The position numbers were made by a program, and so were the translations under genes. The notes below the pieces were generated by a model. The model ran no database searches. It was not told where the DNA came from and was given only the letters and a program-made list of their open reading frames with translations. Positions 1-10,031 of a stretch of DNA of 64,000 bases are shown here, piece by piece. Within the stretch, counting starts at the first letter, position 1, and every line of letters begins with the position of its first letter. Origin of the DNA: Enterocytospora artemiae (Eukaryota; Microsporidia); assembly GCA_038659295.1 (NCBI GenBank), contig JASNGC010000002.1, positions 186,001 through 250,000 on the forward strand, written 5' to 3'.

Positions 1-395
1 TTAGTATTCAGGATTTTAAAATAACAGTTGAGCAATTGAAATAAATGTTGAGTTTAGAAGTTTTTATTGGGATTGTTGTTTTAGTGTGCAAGGTATAAAT
101 ATTCCTGAGTCTTTATCTTAATAGATCAACATCTGGCTGATATTTTTGCATTGACTACTGCCAGTTGAGAATCATAAACAAACGGCACTATGAGATGTAA
201 GAGTCTCATGCTAATGGATGCTGGAAAGACTAGTGTTGCAGTCCATTGAACTCAGACTCAAGAACCTTAATTATGAGTGCGGCTGTTTGGATAACATCCT
301 CCACAGAATTTATCGAGAGGTTTCTCTTTCTTAAAATAGATTCACTAATGTGCTTCAGAGTAGCCGTTTAAATTTTATTTTTAAAATATTGACCC
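1..395. other. Leading region without a recognisable gene
   Basis: AT-rich stretch before the first gene. I see no ORF of useful length, no tRNA and no repeat. An AATAAA-type signal near position 40 could end a gene lying outside the window. The right end carries the C-triplet directly before the phosphatase ATG. Confidence 0.5.
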
Positions 396-1301
396 ATGAT
401 AGACAGAATTTTAGAAAATGTTTTGAAGTGTAATCCGCCGTCAGAGTCGGAGATAGAGACTATTTGCCAGCTTGCTACGGATATCTTTATGAAAGAGGAG
501 AATGTGATAAGTGTGCCGAGTCCAATCACAATATGCGGAGATATTCACGGACAGTTCTATGATTTATTGGAGTTGCTTAAGATAGGAGGGATGCCCCCGT
601 TAACTAACTACCTGTTCATGGGAGATTATGTTGATAGGGGATATCATTCTGTTGAAACATTAACTCTACTAATCTGCTTAAAAATCAAATATCCAGACCG
701 AATTTGGCTTCTCAGGGGAAATCATGAATGTAGACAAATCACACAAGTATACGGATTCTACGACGAATGTTTAAGAAAATACGGCTCAACACAGGTTTGG
801 AGATATTTCACCGATATGTTTGATTATATCCCGCTTTCTGCAGTGGTGAACAATGATACCTTTTGCTGCCACGGAGGACTGAGCCCGGCAATGGAAACAT
901 TGGACCAACTGAGATCCCTGGATAGAAAGGTGGAGATACCACACGAAGGAGTAATGTGTGACATTCTGTGGAGTGATCCAGATGAGAAATTAGGTTGGGG
1001 ACAGTCGCCCCGAGGGGCTGGCTATACATTTGGTAAAGACATTACAACAAGGTTTAACGAACGAAATAAGCTTAAGTTGATCTGTAGGGCCCACCAATTG
1101 GTCAATGACGGTTACAGCTGGAATCACCCTGACACCTGCGTAACTATTTTCAGCGCTCCAAACTATTGCTACCGTTGTGGAAATGTAGCTGGATTGATGG
1201 AGATGGATGACTATGGAAACTATGAGTTCACCCAATTTGACCCATCACCTACAAAAGTCGAAGATTTTGCGGCATCCAAGATCCCTGATTACTTTTTGTA
1301 A
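396..1301 (+). CDS. Serine/threonine protein phosphatase 2A-type catalytic subunit
   Basis: A 301-residue metallophosphatase of the PPP family, full length for a PP2A catalytic subunit. The metal-binding signatures are intact: GDIHGQ (48-53), GDYVDRG (76-82) and RGNHE (107-111). [10 protein letters not shown] and [11 protein letters not shown] follow, as in PP2A rather than PP1 or calcineurin. The C-terminus ends PDYFL, the tail whose last leucine is carboxymethylated in PP2A, PP4 and PP6. It should dephosphorylate phospho-Ser/Thr in the cytosol and nucleus together with scaffold and B subunits, none of which is visible here. CCC at 393-395 touches the ATG. PP4 is the main alternative identity. 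Confidence 0.95.
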   Translation: MIDRILENVLKCNPPSESEIETICQLATDIFMKEENVISVPSPITICGDIHGQFYDLLELLKIGGMPPLTNYLFMGDYVDRGYHSVETLTLLICLKIKYPDRIWLLRGNHECRQITQVYGFYDECLRKYGSTQVWRYFTDMFDYIPLSAVVNNDTFCCHGGLSPAMETLDQLRSLDRKVEIPHEGVMCDILWSDPDEKLGWGQSPRGAGYTFGKDITTRFNERNKLKLICRAHQLVNDGYSWNHPDTCVTIFSAPNYCYRCGNVAGLMEMDDYGNYEFTQFDPSPTKVEDFAASKIPDYFL

Positions 1302-1896
1302 CATTAAATTGATTTCAAATATAACTTTTCTCAGAATCAGCAGTTGTCTCTCTGCCATGCTTATGTTATAACACGGTATAATGGTATTTCGGTTGATCAA
1401 CCTTTTAAAAGTATTAACAAATATGTTTTGTCTAGTATTTGCGCAAAGTTGTTTTTAGCATAGTAGTTTTTGAATAAACACCTGAGGTTGTTCTATTGAA
1501 ATAGTATAATATAAATTTAATCCAAGGATCCATTTATTTATTTTGAATAAGCAAAGAGACTGAGGATGAGAATACAAAGGACTTTACATATCCTAATAAC
1601 AAACACCTCTTTTTGGAATCTATAATGTAAAAGCCGTATTATCTAGCCAACACGATGGAACTTATGAAGATATCACAGATTGTAGTTAGTAAGGGCTAGG
1701 TATTATGAAAATTTTCGATATGCTTTGATAGTGGAATTAGGAAGCACTTGAATAAGGTTGATTAAAAAATTGTGGTGTATTTCATTCATCTTCGAATCGT
1801 ATGCTTGTCTTCTATACAGTGGAGTTCTTAGATGGTTTTACTTTGGGTTATTACCATTTTTGGGTGTTGTTTTGCTTTGCTTTTCTGACCCATAGG
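1302..1896. other. Intergenic region of about 595 bp
   Basis: One of the longest gaps in the window. The apparent ORF extension starting at 1801 is a non-conserved N-terminal run on of importin alpha. I see no other supported gene. A small structured RNA cannot be excluded by eye. Confidence 0.4.
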
Positions 1897-3435
1897 ATGA
1901 CTAAAAATTTTATGTTTACAGACAGAACCAGTAACAGCCAGCGACGTCAAAGAGAAGACCAGCAGGTAGAGTTGAGACGTGTAAAGAATGAAGAGATATT
2001 GAAGAGGAAAAGGGAGGTTGTTCCTAGTAAGCAAGAAGTGTCTTTTATGGCAGCAAGAGAGAAAATATTCGATAGTTCATTGGAGGTAATCTATCAGGGA
2101 GTTTATGACTTTAGAATTGGTCTCAGCATTGAGTCAAATCCACCAATCCAGACTGTGATTGATACAGGGATTATACCTCGGTGCATCCAGCTACTCAACC
2201 CGTCATTCTATTCAGATTTAGACATGCTATCCAACAACATCAGGGTAGAGGCGGCCTGGGTTTTGACAAATATTTGCACGGGTACGTCGGAGCAAACGGG
2301 AGAGGTGGTGAAAAATGGAGCAATTCCTTTTCTGATTGACATGCTCAAGGACTCTATGTCCAATGTGGTAGATCAAAGTGTCTGGTGCTTGGGGAATATT
2401 TCGGGAGACTGTGAAGTATTCAGAGATGCTATACTGGAAAGTGGAGCAATGGAACATGTAGTTAACCAAATCAAACACTTTTCTCAATCAGTCACGAGTG
2501 ATTCTGTGGAAAATATAAAGGTGCTTAGAAATTTGATATGGTTGCTTGCAAATTTGAATCGAGGCCGAAATCCCCCACCCAAAATGGAGAATATGATATT
2601 GAGTTTTTCAATGATAGAGTCTGTAATTCATCTGAACGATCCTGAAATTGTATCAGATTGCTTCTGGGGAACATCATACATTTGTGATGTTGACAGCACC
2701 ATGACGGATCGTGTTTTGGGTTCTTCGGTGATGAGAAGATGCTATGATTTGCTGTCTGGGCTGGATAATCAGTTAAATTATGGTGGAATTAACCAAAACG
2801 GCAAGATTTGTGCGTATTCTATATGCCCAATAGTCAGAGTGATAGGAAACATAGTAACTGGGAATGAAGCACAGACACAGAAAATTATTGACCTTGGGTT
2901 TTTGGATTTTTTTAACTCCATATTCTACAAATATGAGAACAAGAAACTGCCTAGAATTAGAAAAGAGATCTGCTGGACACTATCCAATGTTTCTGCAGGT
3001 TCCTATGACCAGGTCAAGGCTCTTTTTGATAAAGGATTGGTTGCTTTGCTAATTGATGCGATATCGAACTATGAACTATACATTCGAAAAGAAGCCATTT
3101 ATGCAATACTGAACATTTCACACTTTACAGTCTTTAACATGGAATATCTGCAGGTACTTTTGGATAATAAAATAGTTACAGCCTTAAGACACCATCTGGA
3201 AGCATCCAAGAATAATGTGGAGATCCAGATGCAGATTTTAGACTCGTGCAAGAATCTGTTGGAAGCAGGAAATAAGCTGAGGCTGAATGTGGGGGAGAAT
3301 CCTGTGATAGATCTTATGATAGATGATAAGATAGTGGATGTGATAGAGGATTTGCAAGATTCCAGGAATAATTCTGTTTCTAGAAAAGCATATAATTTAA
3401 TAATTGACTTTTTCGATGGTGAAGATGAGGAATAA
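1897..3435 (+). CDS. SRP1: Importin subunit alpha (karyopherin alpha)
   Basis: A nuclear import adaptor of 512 residues from the chosen start. The N-terminal importin-beta-binding region is basic (repeated RRQR and LKRKRE around residues 12-42). It is followed by armadillo repeats with the NLS-binding Trp-Asn pattern, for example EAAWVLTNI, QSVWCLGNISGD, LIWLLANL and ICWTLSNVSAG. An acidic C-terminus (DGEDEE) fits the family. It carries NLS cargo to importin beta at the pore. The frame is open from 1801, but those 32 hydrophobic residues are unlike the family. CCC lies at 1889-1891, just before the ATG at 1897, which decides the start. The stop codon sits inside AATAAA. Confidence 0.93.
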   Translation: MTKNFMFTDRTSNSQRRQREDQQVELRRVKNEEILKRKREVVPSKQEVSFMAAREKIFDSSLEVIYQGVYDFRIGLSIESNPPIQTVIDTGIIPRCIQLLNPSFYSDLDMLSNNIRVEAAWVLTNICTGTSEQTGEVVKNGAIPFLIDMLKDSMSNVVDQSVWCLGNISGDCEVFRDAILESGAMEHVVNQIKHFSQSVTSDSVENIKVLRNLIWLLANLNRGRNPPPKMENMILSFSMIESVIHLNDPEIVSDCFWGTSYICDVDSTMTDRVLGSSVMRRCYDLLSGLDNQLNYGGINQNGKICAYSICPIVRVIGNIVTGNEAQTQKIIDLGFLDFFNSIFYKYENKKLPRIRKEICWTLSNVSAGSYDQVKALFDKGLVALLIDAISNYELYIRKEAIYAILNISHFTVFNMEYLQVLLDNKIVTALRHHLEASKNNVEIQMQILDSCKNLLEAGNKLRLNVGENPVIDLMIDDKIVDVIEDLQDSRNNSVSRKAYNLIIDFFDGEDEE

Positions 3436-3629
3436 ATTAGAAAGGTGATTTTGATGCAAATGGTCTTATATCCAATTTTCAAACAGATTTTGAAACTTCG
3501 ACATTAAATAAAGCATATAAGATCATAGTACTGTATGTTTGTTATTGTTGTATTTTCAACAGCTATTGTCAGCAAATCCTCTCATAGATTTATATAATTT
3601 AATTTTCACAACTTTCCAAGCCCCTTTTA

Positions 3630-4115
3630 ATGTCAAGAAAAGATGTTGAAATTTCCAAAGCATTTCGTATGTTTGCAAAAAATAATAATTCGACAATCCC
3701 TAGTTCTGAAATTGAAACAGCTGTAAGGGTCTTGGGGTTTCCAATAAACACTTCGCTGAAATTACCCGAGGGGGACATTGACTTCTATGGGTTTAAGAAA
3801 CTAATAGGATCGATGGATGAAAATGAGAACATATTCACAAGGGATGTTGTTGAAGGAGCATTTAAGCGCTTGGAGATGATGGGAAGGAATAATATGCAGT
3901 GTGATGAAGTTACCAACAATACACAACGTGCAGAAGCTACCGATGGCTCGGAATGCTCAGGCTATATTTCAGCCACTAACCTTGCCGCAATCTTATCCAC
4001 GGGCTCAAATGCTCTTTCACAAGAGGATATCAGTGATTTCCTAATGAATTTTCCTGCGAATGAACAGGGCCAAATTTGCTATGAGCTGCTGCTCAAGGAG
4101 ATATTTGATGAATAA
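3630..4115 (+). CDS. Degenerate EF-hand (calmodulin / myosin light chain-like) protein
   Basis: A 161-residue protein with the overall look of a four-EF-hand protein. The opening helix pattern AFRMFAK...IETAVRVLGF is typical of calmodulin, centrin or an essential light chain, and a later half has GYISATNLAAIL. The calcium loops are degenerate or missing their acidic residues, so calcium binding is doubtful. That would fit a myosin light chain or a Cdc31-like structural role. An insertion rich in polar residues lies near 85-115. CCCC at 3621-3624 precedes the ATG, and the stop lies in AATAAA. The family call is inferred from pattern only. Confidence 0.6.
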   Translation: MSRKDVEISKAFRMFAKNNNSTIPSSEIETAVRVLGFPINTSLKLPEGDIDFYGFKKLIGSMDENENIFTRDVVEGAFKRLEMMGRNNMQCDEVTNNTQRAEATDGSECSGYISATNLAAILSTGSNALSQEDISDFLMNFPANEQGQICYELLLKEIFDE

Positions 4116-4230
4116 AGTATTGATGTGGTGTTGACACCGGAATTTATTGAATGTATCGATGAGGAAGAAATATTATGACTCACCTGTTGAATGCCCAAAT
4201 ATTTAGGTAATTTTCTTTTTTTGACCCTTA

Positions 4231-4743
4231 ATGTCTTCCATTACTGACCTGCTTAACAATCCGCAAATTAGAACTCAGAATGAGTTAAAAAGGTTTATTA
4301 AGAGGGTGCAAATTGAAATTGGTAAGGTGGAGAAGGAGATTTATGAAGAGTATTCTGACGAGAAGTGGAATGAAATTAAGGGATACAGAAGAAGATTGAT
4401 GGAAATAATCAATGAGCATAAGAATATTTCCGAAGACGGTGTGGAAAAGGATACTTCAAATCTTGGAAGTGACTCTTCAGCTTCGGTTGAAACGCTAAGG
4501 CTGCTCAATAGGCAGCTAGAACAGGCAGAAGTCAATCAGAGGATATTAGAGTCTGGAACACTTAAGCTAATTGGACTCGACTACACAAACAACGATATAG
4601 AAGAAGCAATTAAGAAAGCTGGAGAGAATTTAAACAGAAGTAAAAGATTGGAGGAGATTGAAATAAGAAATATAAGAATAGGGTTTGCTGTATTTGTTTG
4701 TGTGTGCATGTTAATAATCATGGATAAATTATTAAAGAAGTAG
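4231..4743 (+). CDS. Tail-anchored SNARE-like protein, Sec20-type
   Basis: 170 residues: a helical, charged cytosolic part followed by one C-terminal membrane segment (about 149-166) and a short KLLKK tail, so it is tail-anchored. The heptad-rich stretch from about 90 to 145 ends in ...AGENLNRSKRLEE, resembling the SNARE motif and linker of Sec20, the Qb SNARE for Golgi-to-ER retrieval. Sec20 homologues diverge strongly, so other tail-anchored SNAREs (Use1, Bos1) remain possible. The neighbouring Sar1 gene at 35 kb shows that ER-Golgi traffic is retained. CCC is at 4225-4227, three bases before the ATG. Confidence 0.5.
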   Translation: MSSITDLLNNPQIRTQNELKRFIKRVQIEIGKVEKEIYEEYSDEKWNEIKGYRRRLMEIINEHKNISEDGVEKDTSNLGSDSSASVETLRLLNRQLEQAEVNQRILESGTLKLIGLDYTNNDIEEAIKKAGENLNRSKRLEEIEIRNIRIGFAVFVCVCMLIIMDKLLKK

Positions 4744-4953
4744 GTTGTTGGTATATAATGCCGCTGCCGTATCATCTGGCATCAGGATTGAATAGGATGC
4801 CATGGTTTGATAACTTTGTGTTGCTTTTAAATTTATTGATCTGAGGAATAATAAATTACTCAGCACTTACTGTGTATAGTCAAAATTCCCTCTATTTATT
4901 TTGTTTCAGTAAGTTTCAGAATTGCATTTATAAGAAAATGCTATTTTGTTTTT

Positions 4954-5397
4954 ATGTTTAAGGCATTGATCTTGGTGGTTATCCTACTTTTACAATTGGG
5001 AATATTTGCGGTGATATTCTTTGGTGCTGACAAGTCAATGGATCAGGCCGTTGATGCGCTGGGCAAGGCAGGTGTACAGGTTCCCAAGCCAGAGCATAGT
5101 GATAAGTCAAAGAAAGGTGATGATAAGCCAAAGGATGATGGGGATAAAAAGAAAGAGAGTGGAGAAACAAAATTGATTGAGAATTCTGATGTAAAACCAG
5201 AAAATGATGAATCAGGATTAGTGAACAAATCAAAGGAAAGCGAAATATCAGAAGATGACAGCTCTAAAAACAATTCCCCAGATACTCCCCAAGCCTCTCA
5301 ACTGGTAAAAAAATCCAACTCCATTGGTTTAGTGGGTGAAGGAAAAAATTTCAGTTCGGCAGGAATAGACCTGGGGTTAGATGATATAGTTCAATAA
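4954..5397 (+). CDS. Small protein with N-terminal signal anchor and charged tail, unknown function
   Basis: 147 residues. An N-terminal hydrophobic segment (about 4-24) acts as signal peptide or signal anchor. It is followed by a low-complexity region rich in Lys, Asp, Glu and Ser (about 45-120) that is surely disordered. The last 20 residues are more hydrophobic. I recognise no domain. No C-triplet precedes the ATG; the upstream region is T-rich. The stop is inside AATAAA. It could be a secreted or surface protein or a small ER membrane protein. Confidence 0.6.
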   Translation: MFKALILVVILLLQLGIFAVIFFGADKSMDQAVDALGKAGVQVPKPEHSDKSKKGDDKPKDDGDKKKESGETKLIENSDVKPENDESGLVNKSKESEISEDDSSKNNSPDTPQASQLVKKSNSIGLVGEGKNFSSAGIDLGLDDIVQ

Positions 5398-5662
5398 AAG
5401 AATGGGAATCTAACGGAGCTTTCTTATAATGTTTTTTTATCAAATTAATGAATTCTAATCTGTTGCGACTGCCAAGGCATATTTGGGAAATAGTTCGGTA
5501 GATTAGGTTCCAGGATAAACTTCCCAATATTAATAATCTTAATGGGATGGAAACACAGAGTTACCTAGGGCATGAGTGACTTATTAGGATTCTAACCCAG
5601 ATTCATCGCACTTAAAACGTGGTTTCAGAAACTGTTTATAATTTTCGTCCAAAAACAACAAA

Positions 5663-6268
5663 ATGGTAACGCTGGGTATAAGGTCATTGGTATTTGCTAG
5701 TATACTATGTGCCATGGTAAGTGAGGACAACAAGCAGATTATTAGTGTCACCAATGAAGCAAATGAGTTTAGCAGTAGAAAAGACTCCAATTATGCTGGT
5801 AATGATTTCGTTGACGACAATTTCTATGATGAGGAATTTGTTGATGACAGCTTTAATAGTCCACTAAGATCAATTGTCAAGGAAAAGGTAAAAACGGACA
5901 TAAAAGATATTAGAAATGTATTGAAAAGTGAAATGGAAGAGATGAGTCCAGAACTCAACGAAAAAATAGCATCAACCATCAATAATTCGAAAATAGATAG
6001 AAAGAAGTTCAGGGATATCTTTTTGATCAAAAAGAGGATCATCACCGATGGAGACAAAAAAATAGTCAGCTTTGATATACAAGAACGAGTAATACCAAGA
6101 GAACCCACACTTTCACAAATTACCGAGAACAAATACACCTCCTATCTCTTTATTGGAATACTGATACTGCTTTCTAGCCTGGTCTTAACAACTACCATGA
6201 AAATGTATCAGAGTTTGATCAAATTGAAATACATTGAGAACAACATCAAGGAAATCCCAATCCAATAA
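5663..6268 (+). CDS. Predicted type I membrane protein with signal peptide, unknown function
   Basis: 201 residues: an N-terminal signal peptide (about 1-20), a lumenal acidic region rich in Asp and Asn (about 45-68), a helical middle (70-130), then a membrane segment (about 155-178) and a short basic cytosolic tail. The layout suggests an ER or surface protein, but I recognise no family. The start lacks a C-triplet and follows an A-rich leader. The gene ends in AATAAATAAA. Together with the preceding gene it forms a pair of small secretory-pathway proteins on the same strand. Confidence 0.6.
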   Translation: MVTLGIRSLVFASILCAMVSEDNKQIISVTNEANEFSSRKDSNYAGNDFVDDNFYDEEFVDDSFNSPLRSIVKEKVKTDIKDIRNVLKSEMEEMSPELNEKIASTINNSKIDRKKFRDIFLIKKRIITDGDKKIVSFDIQERVIPREPTLSQITENKYTSYLFIGILILLSSLVLTTTMKMYQSLIKLKYIENNIKEIPIQ

Positions 6269-6478
6269 ATAAAAGTATATTTTTAATCATATATATCAAC
6301 CAAATATGCTTCTTTATTACCTCTATAGAATAACGTTACCCAATATGGTAATACTTTGTGGTTCAAAACTGCCACATATCTTTTTTCCTTAAGAACACAT
6401 AACACAGGGTTCCAGTCAACCCCCGTCTCTTGAAAATGTAAGTCTCACAAAAAATTATCTTCTAAAAATCAAATTAGT

Positions 6479-8641
6479 TTATTGTTGATTCTTGTCAGTG
6501 AAAGCCTGCTCTGTATCACTACATTTTTCAGTTTCTTTGTCGGTGCTATCCTTACACTTCGAATTCTTAGGATCCTCCTTCTCACCATCAGCTTGATCGT
6601 TTTTGAGTTCTTCAGAGCCTTTTTCATTGTCAGTCTTCTTATTCTCCTCCTTAACGTCGGCTTCCTTCTTTAAATCAGCCGCAGCCTTCTCAATCTCTTC
6701 TTGTTGAGTCATTTCCTTTATTACTTCCTCCATTGTCTTCTTAAAACCATTAATAAGCTTGCAATACATGTCCATGTCAAACTTATCACTTGTGGCAATG
6801 GAAATTTTAACATTCTCCAAGGCTAATTTGAACTGATAATCAAACCTAATCAACTCTCTTTTACTCCTGGTCATCTTATCACTGGCATTGAGAAACTCAT
6901 TCAGTTGAGACTTCATCTCCTCAATATCTTTCTTTAATTTGGATTCCTGTTCTGCAAACTTCGCTTCAACAAAATTCAATTTGTCAAACACTTCATTCCT
7001 GCTCTTTTCCTCAACTTTCAAAACCTTGGTGACTGTCTGATCATAGTATTCGTCACAGATTTCATTTACCCTGTCAATTTCAGAGGTTGAAAGCAGCCCT
7101 GGAAAGTTTTTTTCGGAAAAATTAACCAAATTATCCAAAATTCGTTCTGTCTCGTTCCTTAAATCACCCGCCAGCTTTACTTCATTTTCCAATTTAACAA
7201 ACTCGCTTTCAATCTCATGCATCCTACTGATAGCCTCATTTGAAACTTGGAATTTTTCGAGGAGTAGTTCTACACATTTGTAATCGGCAGATTTACTGGC
7301 ATCACCCTCTGCTGCCTCTTCTCCATCATTTATCACCTTCTGCTTACCCTCTACAATCTCAAGCAAACCATATGAGTTCATCATAACTGTAATCACAACC
7401 TCTCCAGCTGGAATATTCCTAACTACCCCAATCTCCTTGCCATTTTCCAAAAAGCAAATGTCAAATACCTCTTTTCTGTTATACTTAATATTTACTGAGC
7501 TGCCCTGTAAACTCTCCCTCCGGAAAATAACTGTTGGCTCAACCTCCTCAGTCATTATCTTTACTGAAATCTCTCTGCCAATAATTTCCTCGATTCTGTA
7601 TTTAATATTCTTTGAATTAACAGCCAGAGCAAGACAGGCACCATGTGCTGCTGATTCTGAGGAATGAAGAGACAAGTTTAGGGTTGTATTTTGCAAACTA
7701 CAATCAGACTGTTCTGCCTTCTCTCTCTGTTGCTCTGTTATATTCTTATACATCTCACGGACAATTTCTTGAATAAAGGCATTCTGATAATTCTTCCCAA
7801 CGATCTCGACATGGCCTGCAAACTTGGTTTTCTCAAAAATCGTATGCAAGAAGCTTCTAATATCTTCCAGAACTGGTTTAGCAGCCTCAAGAAACTCTTC
7901 TTTTGTAATCAGAATATCAATCTTTTCATAACTATCGGAAAATATAAAGTCCTTTCCAAACTCTATGGTGTTGAGAGATGCCTTTAACTTTCCTAGCTTA
8001 CAATAAATTCTTTCTCTGCTCAGTTTCGAGTCTGGCAAACCATGCTTTTTGACCAATATCTGATAAATAATCTCATCAAGGTCAGTAGCACCTGCTTTTA
8101 TACAAAACCTTTCAACCGGAATACATTTGAAGTCCACAAACCTGAATATCCCCACACATGTCTTATGGCTACCAAAATCAATAACCATAAAACATTCCGG
8201 AACATCATTCTTTAGCAGTGCTGCATAGGCCCCAATAGATGTTAGATGAGTAATGAACCCGCACACCTTCAAACCTGACGCATCAGTAATTGCCTTTAGA
8301 ATAGTTCTCTCCTTTTCACAAAAATACTCTGGAATCGATAGCTGAGCACTCTTATATTCTCCCTTTGTGGAAATCAGTCTGTGGAGGTGCTCTAAAAACA
8401 TGTATGTATTCTGCTGGGCCTCCTCGTTCAGAATGTTTTGGAAGAAAAATCTTTCTCTCTTCAAGATATTCTCAACATTATCGCTTGAACATGCCTTTCC
8501 AAAGCTACGCTTGGGTGTGGTTAGCTCCATCACCGTAGCTATTTCTCTCTTGTCAAACTCATCAGTAATAACAGTCCCATTGGAACGACTTGTGTAAATT
8601 ACTGTCTTAGTTGTTCCAACATCAATGCCAATTCTATCCAT
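6479..8641 (-). CDS. Hsp110/Sse1-type Hsp70-family chaperone
   Basis: 720 residues. The N-terminal actin-like ATPase shows the phosphate-1 motif GIDVGTTKT (5-13) and phosphate-2-like VIDFGSHKT near 170. The region after about 380 matches the elongated substrate domain of Hsp110: a beta part, an acidic insertion, and a long helical C-terminus ending in a Lys/Glu-rich tail. There is no EEVD end, unlike cytosolic Hsp70. Hsp110 proteins exchange nucleotide on Hsp70 and hold unfolded clients in the cytosol. It diverges from the Nsp1 gene over 208 bp containing two TTCTAGAA sites. No C-triplet is seen. The stop lies in AATAAA. Confidence 0.88.
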   Translation of the reverse strand: MDRIGIDVGTTKTVIYTSRSNGTVITDEFDKREIATVMELTTPKRSFGKACSSDNVENILKRERFFFQNILNEEAQQNTYMFLEHLHRLISTKGEYKSAQLSIPEYFCEKERTILKAITDASGLKVCGFITHLTSIGAYAALLKNDVPECFMVIDFGSHKTCVGIFRFVDFKCIPVERFCIKAGATDLDEIIYQILVKKHGLPDSKLSRERIYCKLGKLKASLNTIEFGKDFIFSDSYEKIDILITKEEFLEAAKPVLEDIRSFLHTIFEKTKFAGHVEIVGKNYQNAFIQEIVREMYKNITEQQREKAEQSDCSLQNTTLNLSLHSSESAAHGACLALAVNSKNIKYRIEEIIGREISVKIMTEEVEPTVIFRRESLQGSSVNIKYNRKEVFDICFLENGKEIGVVRNIPAGEVVITVMMNSYGLLEIVEGKQKVINDGEEAAEGDASKSADYKCVELLLEKFQVSNEAISRMHEIESEFVKLENEVKLAGDLRNETERILDNLVNFSEKNFPGLLSTSEIDRVNEICDEYYDQTVTKVLKVEEKSRNEVFDKLNFVEAKFAEQESKLKKDIEEMKSQLNEFLNASDKMTRSKRELIRFDYQFKLALENVKISIATSDKFDMDMYCKLINGFKKTMEEVIKEMTQQEEIEKAAADLKKEADVKEENKKTDNEKGSEELKNDQADGEKEDPKNSKCKDSTDKETEKCSDTEQAFTDKNQQ

Positions 8642-8677
8642 GCGTGAGAAAACCAGAAAAAATTTATTAGAAAAAAT

Positions 8678-8709
8678 TTCTAGAAAATTTCAGACAAAAA
8701 ATTCTAGAA
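8678..8709. promoter_or_regulatory. Two heat-shock-element-like sites upstream of the Hsp110 gene
   Basis: TTCTAGAA occurs at 8678-8685 and again at 8702-8709, 24 bp apart, and lies 37 to 68 bp before the Hsp110 start codon. TTCnnGAA is the inverted pentamer pair bound by heat-shock factor. Additional GAA/TTC units flank both copies. Function is inferred from the match and from the gene it serves. Confidence 0.5.
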
Positions 8710-8849
8710 AAGTTAAATTTAAGAGAAACCTACCTGCCATGATTATTAATGGATGAATGGAACTGGAATTTCCATTTTTATTAATATTGTTCCATTCTAT
8801 TATTTTTCCCTTTGGGTATTACAAATTTATTTAGAATTCCTTACCGTTA

Positions 8850-10031
8850 ATGTGGAATAGTAGTGACAAAAATGCATCTACACAGAATAACCAAAATCCA
8901 TTTGGACAGGGTAGCACCACTAATCCATTCGGACAAAACAATACTACCAATCCATTCGGACAAAGTAACACCGCCAATCCATTTGGGCAGAACAACACCA
9001 CTAATATATTTGGGCAGAGTAGCACCACCAATCCATTTGGGCAGAACAACGTCACTAATTCATCTCTGCCATTTAATCAGACTTCTACGAGTAATCCACT
9101 TAGCCAGTCTCAAAATCAGCCATCGTCTATTACTCAGAACACAGCAAACAGTCCTTTTAATCAAATTGTGGCGAATTCTCCATTTGGACAAAACACAAAT
9201 AACAGCATACCCGGTCAAAACACAACAGGTAACCCGTCCGGAGAAAATTCAGCCAAATTCCAGTTTGGAACTCAACAACCTAGTTCTTTACCTTTTGGAC
9301 AACAGCCAAACCAGACTTTTGGATCACAATCTAACAATAGTATTACACAACAGCCTATTGCTAGCATGCCAGATCAGACCAGTATCTCTACATCTACTCC
9401 CTTCGTTCATTCTGAGCAAAATTCAACATTTAACAATGCTCAGTCTTTCCCACCATTTGGCAACCAATCTGTATTTGATTCCAATGGATCAGCAGTCAAG
9501 CCTACAAATTTGGTAAACCCCACCATTACTAATTCCTTCAGCCCCTCGGCTGCACAGGCAAGCTCAAGGCTGATAAACTCGACCAAGGATAGTGGTGTTA
9601 ATTTGTACAACTTGACAGTCCAGGAGATCATTGAAAGACAGACCGCTATTCTAGAGAAAAATTTGAAAGATTTTAAGGCAGAGGCAGGAAAAATATTCGA
9701 AGAGGATATGAAGTTGATTAATGCTAAAAATAACTATATCAATATTCAGAAGAAAATAGATATAGAGGAATCCAAAATGAACGAAATCATGGAAGGACTT
9801 GATTTTTTTGAGATGGAATTGAAGCGACTCGATGTGGAAGGATTCGACAATAATTCGGAAATGCTGTTAAACATCCAGGAATTTGAAAAAGTTAGTGATA
9901 AATTTTACGAAAAAGTTGAAAACTTTAAGGATGAAAATGAGGGTGTGCTGGATTTATTGAATGAAAACTATGAAATGATTGAAGCTATAGATAGAAAAAT
10001 GGATATTCTACAGAAGTACAAAGAGTTATGA
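8850..10031 (+). CDS. NSP1: FG nucleoporin Nsp1/Nup62-like
   Basis: 393 residues with two parts. The N-terminal half (about 16-240) is Asn/Thr/Ser/Gln-rich with NPFGQ, PFGQ and related FG motifs, the permeability-barrier repeats of the pore. The C-terminal part (about 250-393) is a heptad coiled coil beginning NLYNLTVQEII, the pattern of the Nsp1/Nup62 C-terminal domain that trimerises with Nup57 and Nup49. It acts in the central channel of the nuclear pore, with importin alpha (1.9 kb) as a transport partner. Yeast Nsp1 is about twice as long, the loss being in FG repeats. The start lacks a C-triplet; the stop is inside AATAAATAA. Confidence 0.88.
   Translation: MWNSSDKNASTQNNQNPFGQGSTTNPFGQNNTTNPFGQSNTANPFGQNNTTNIFGQSSTTNPFGQNNVTNSSLPFNQTSTSNPLSQSQNQPSSITQNTANSPFNQIVANSPFGQNTNNSIPGQNTTGNPSGENSAKFQFGTQQPSSLPFGQQPNQTFGSQSNNSITQQPIASMPDQTSISTSTPFVHSEQNSTFNNAQSFPPFGNQSVFDSNGSAVKPTNLVNPTITNSFSPSAAQASSRLINSTKDSGVNLYNLTVQEIIERQTAILEKNLKDFKAEAGKIFEEDMKLINAKNNYINIQKKIDIEESKMNEIMEGLDFFEMELKRLDVEGFDNNSEMLLNIQEFEKVSDKFYEKVENFKDENEGVLDLLNENYEMIEAIDRKMDILQKYKEL
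8895..9056 (+). repeat. Six tandem 27-bp units encoding NPFGQ-type repeats
   Basis: Residues 16-69 of the nucleoporin are six in-register nine-residue units (NPFGQ plus four polar residues). The DNA is correspondingly repetitive with a 27-bp period. Unit five has Ile in place of Pro. Confidence 0.8.

Noticed and set aside
1801..1896. N-terminal hydrophobic extension of importin alpha that looks like a signal peptide
   Set aside because: Not compatible with a nuclear transport adaptor; the IBB domain follows the ATG at 1897, which has a C-triplet before it.
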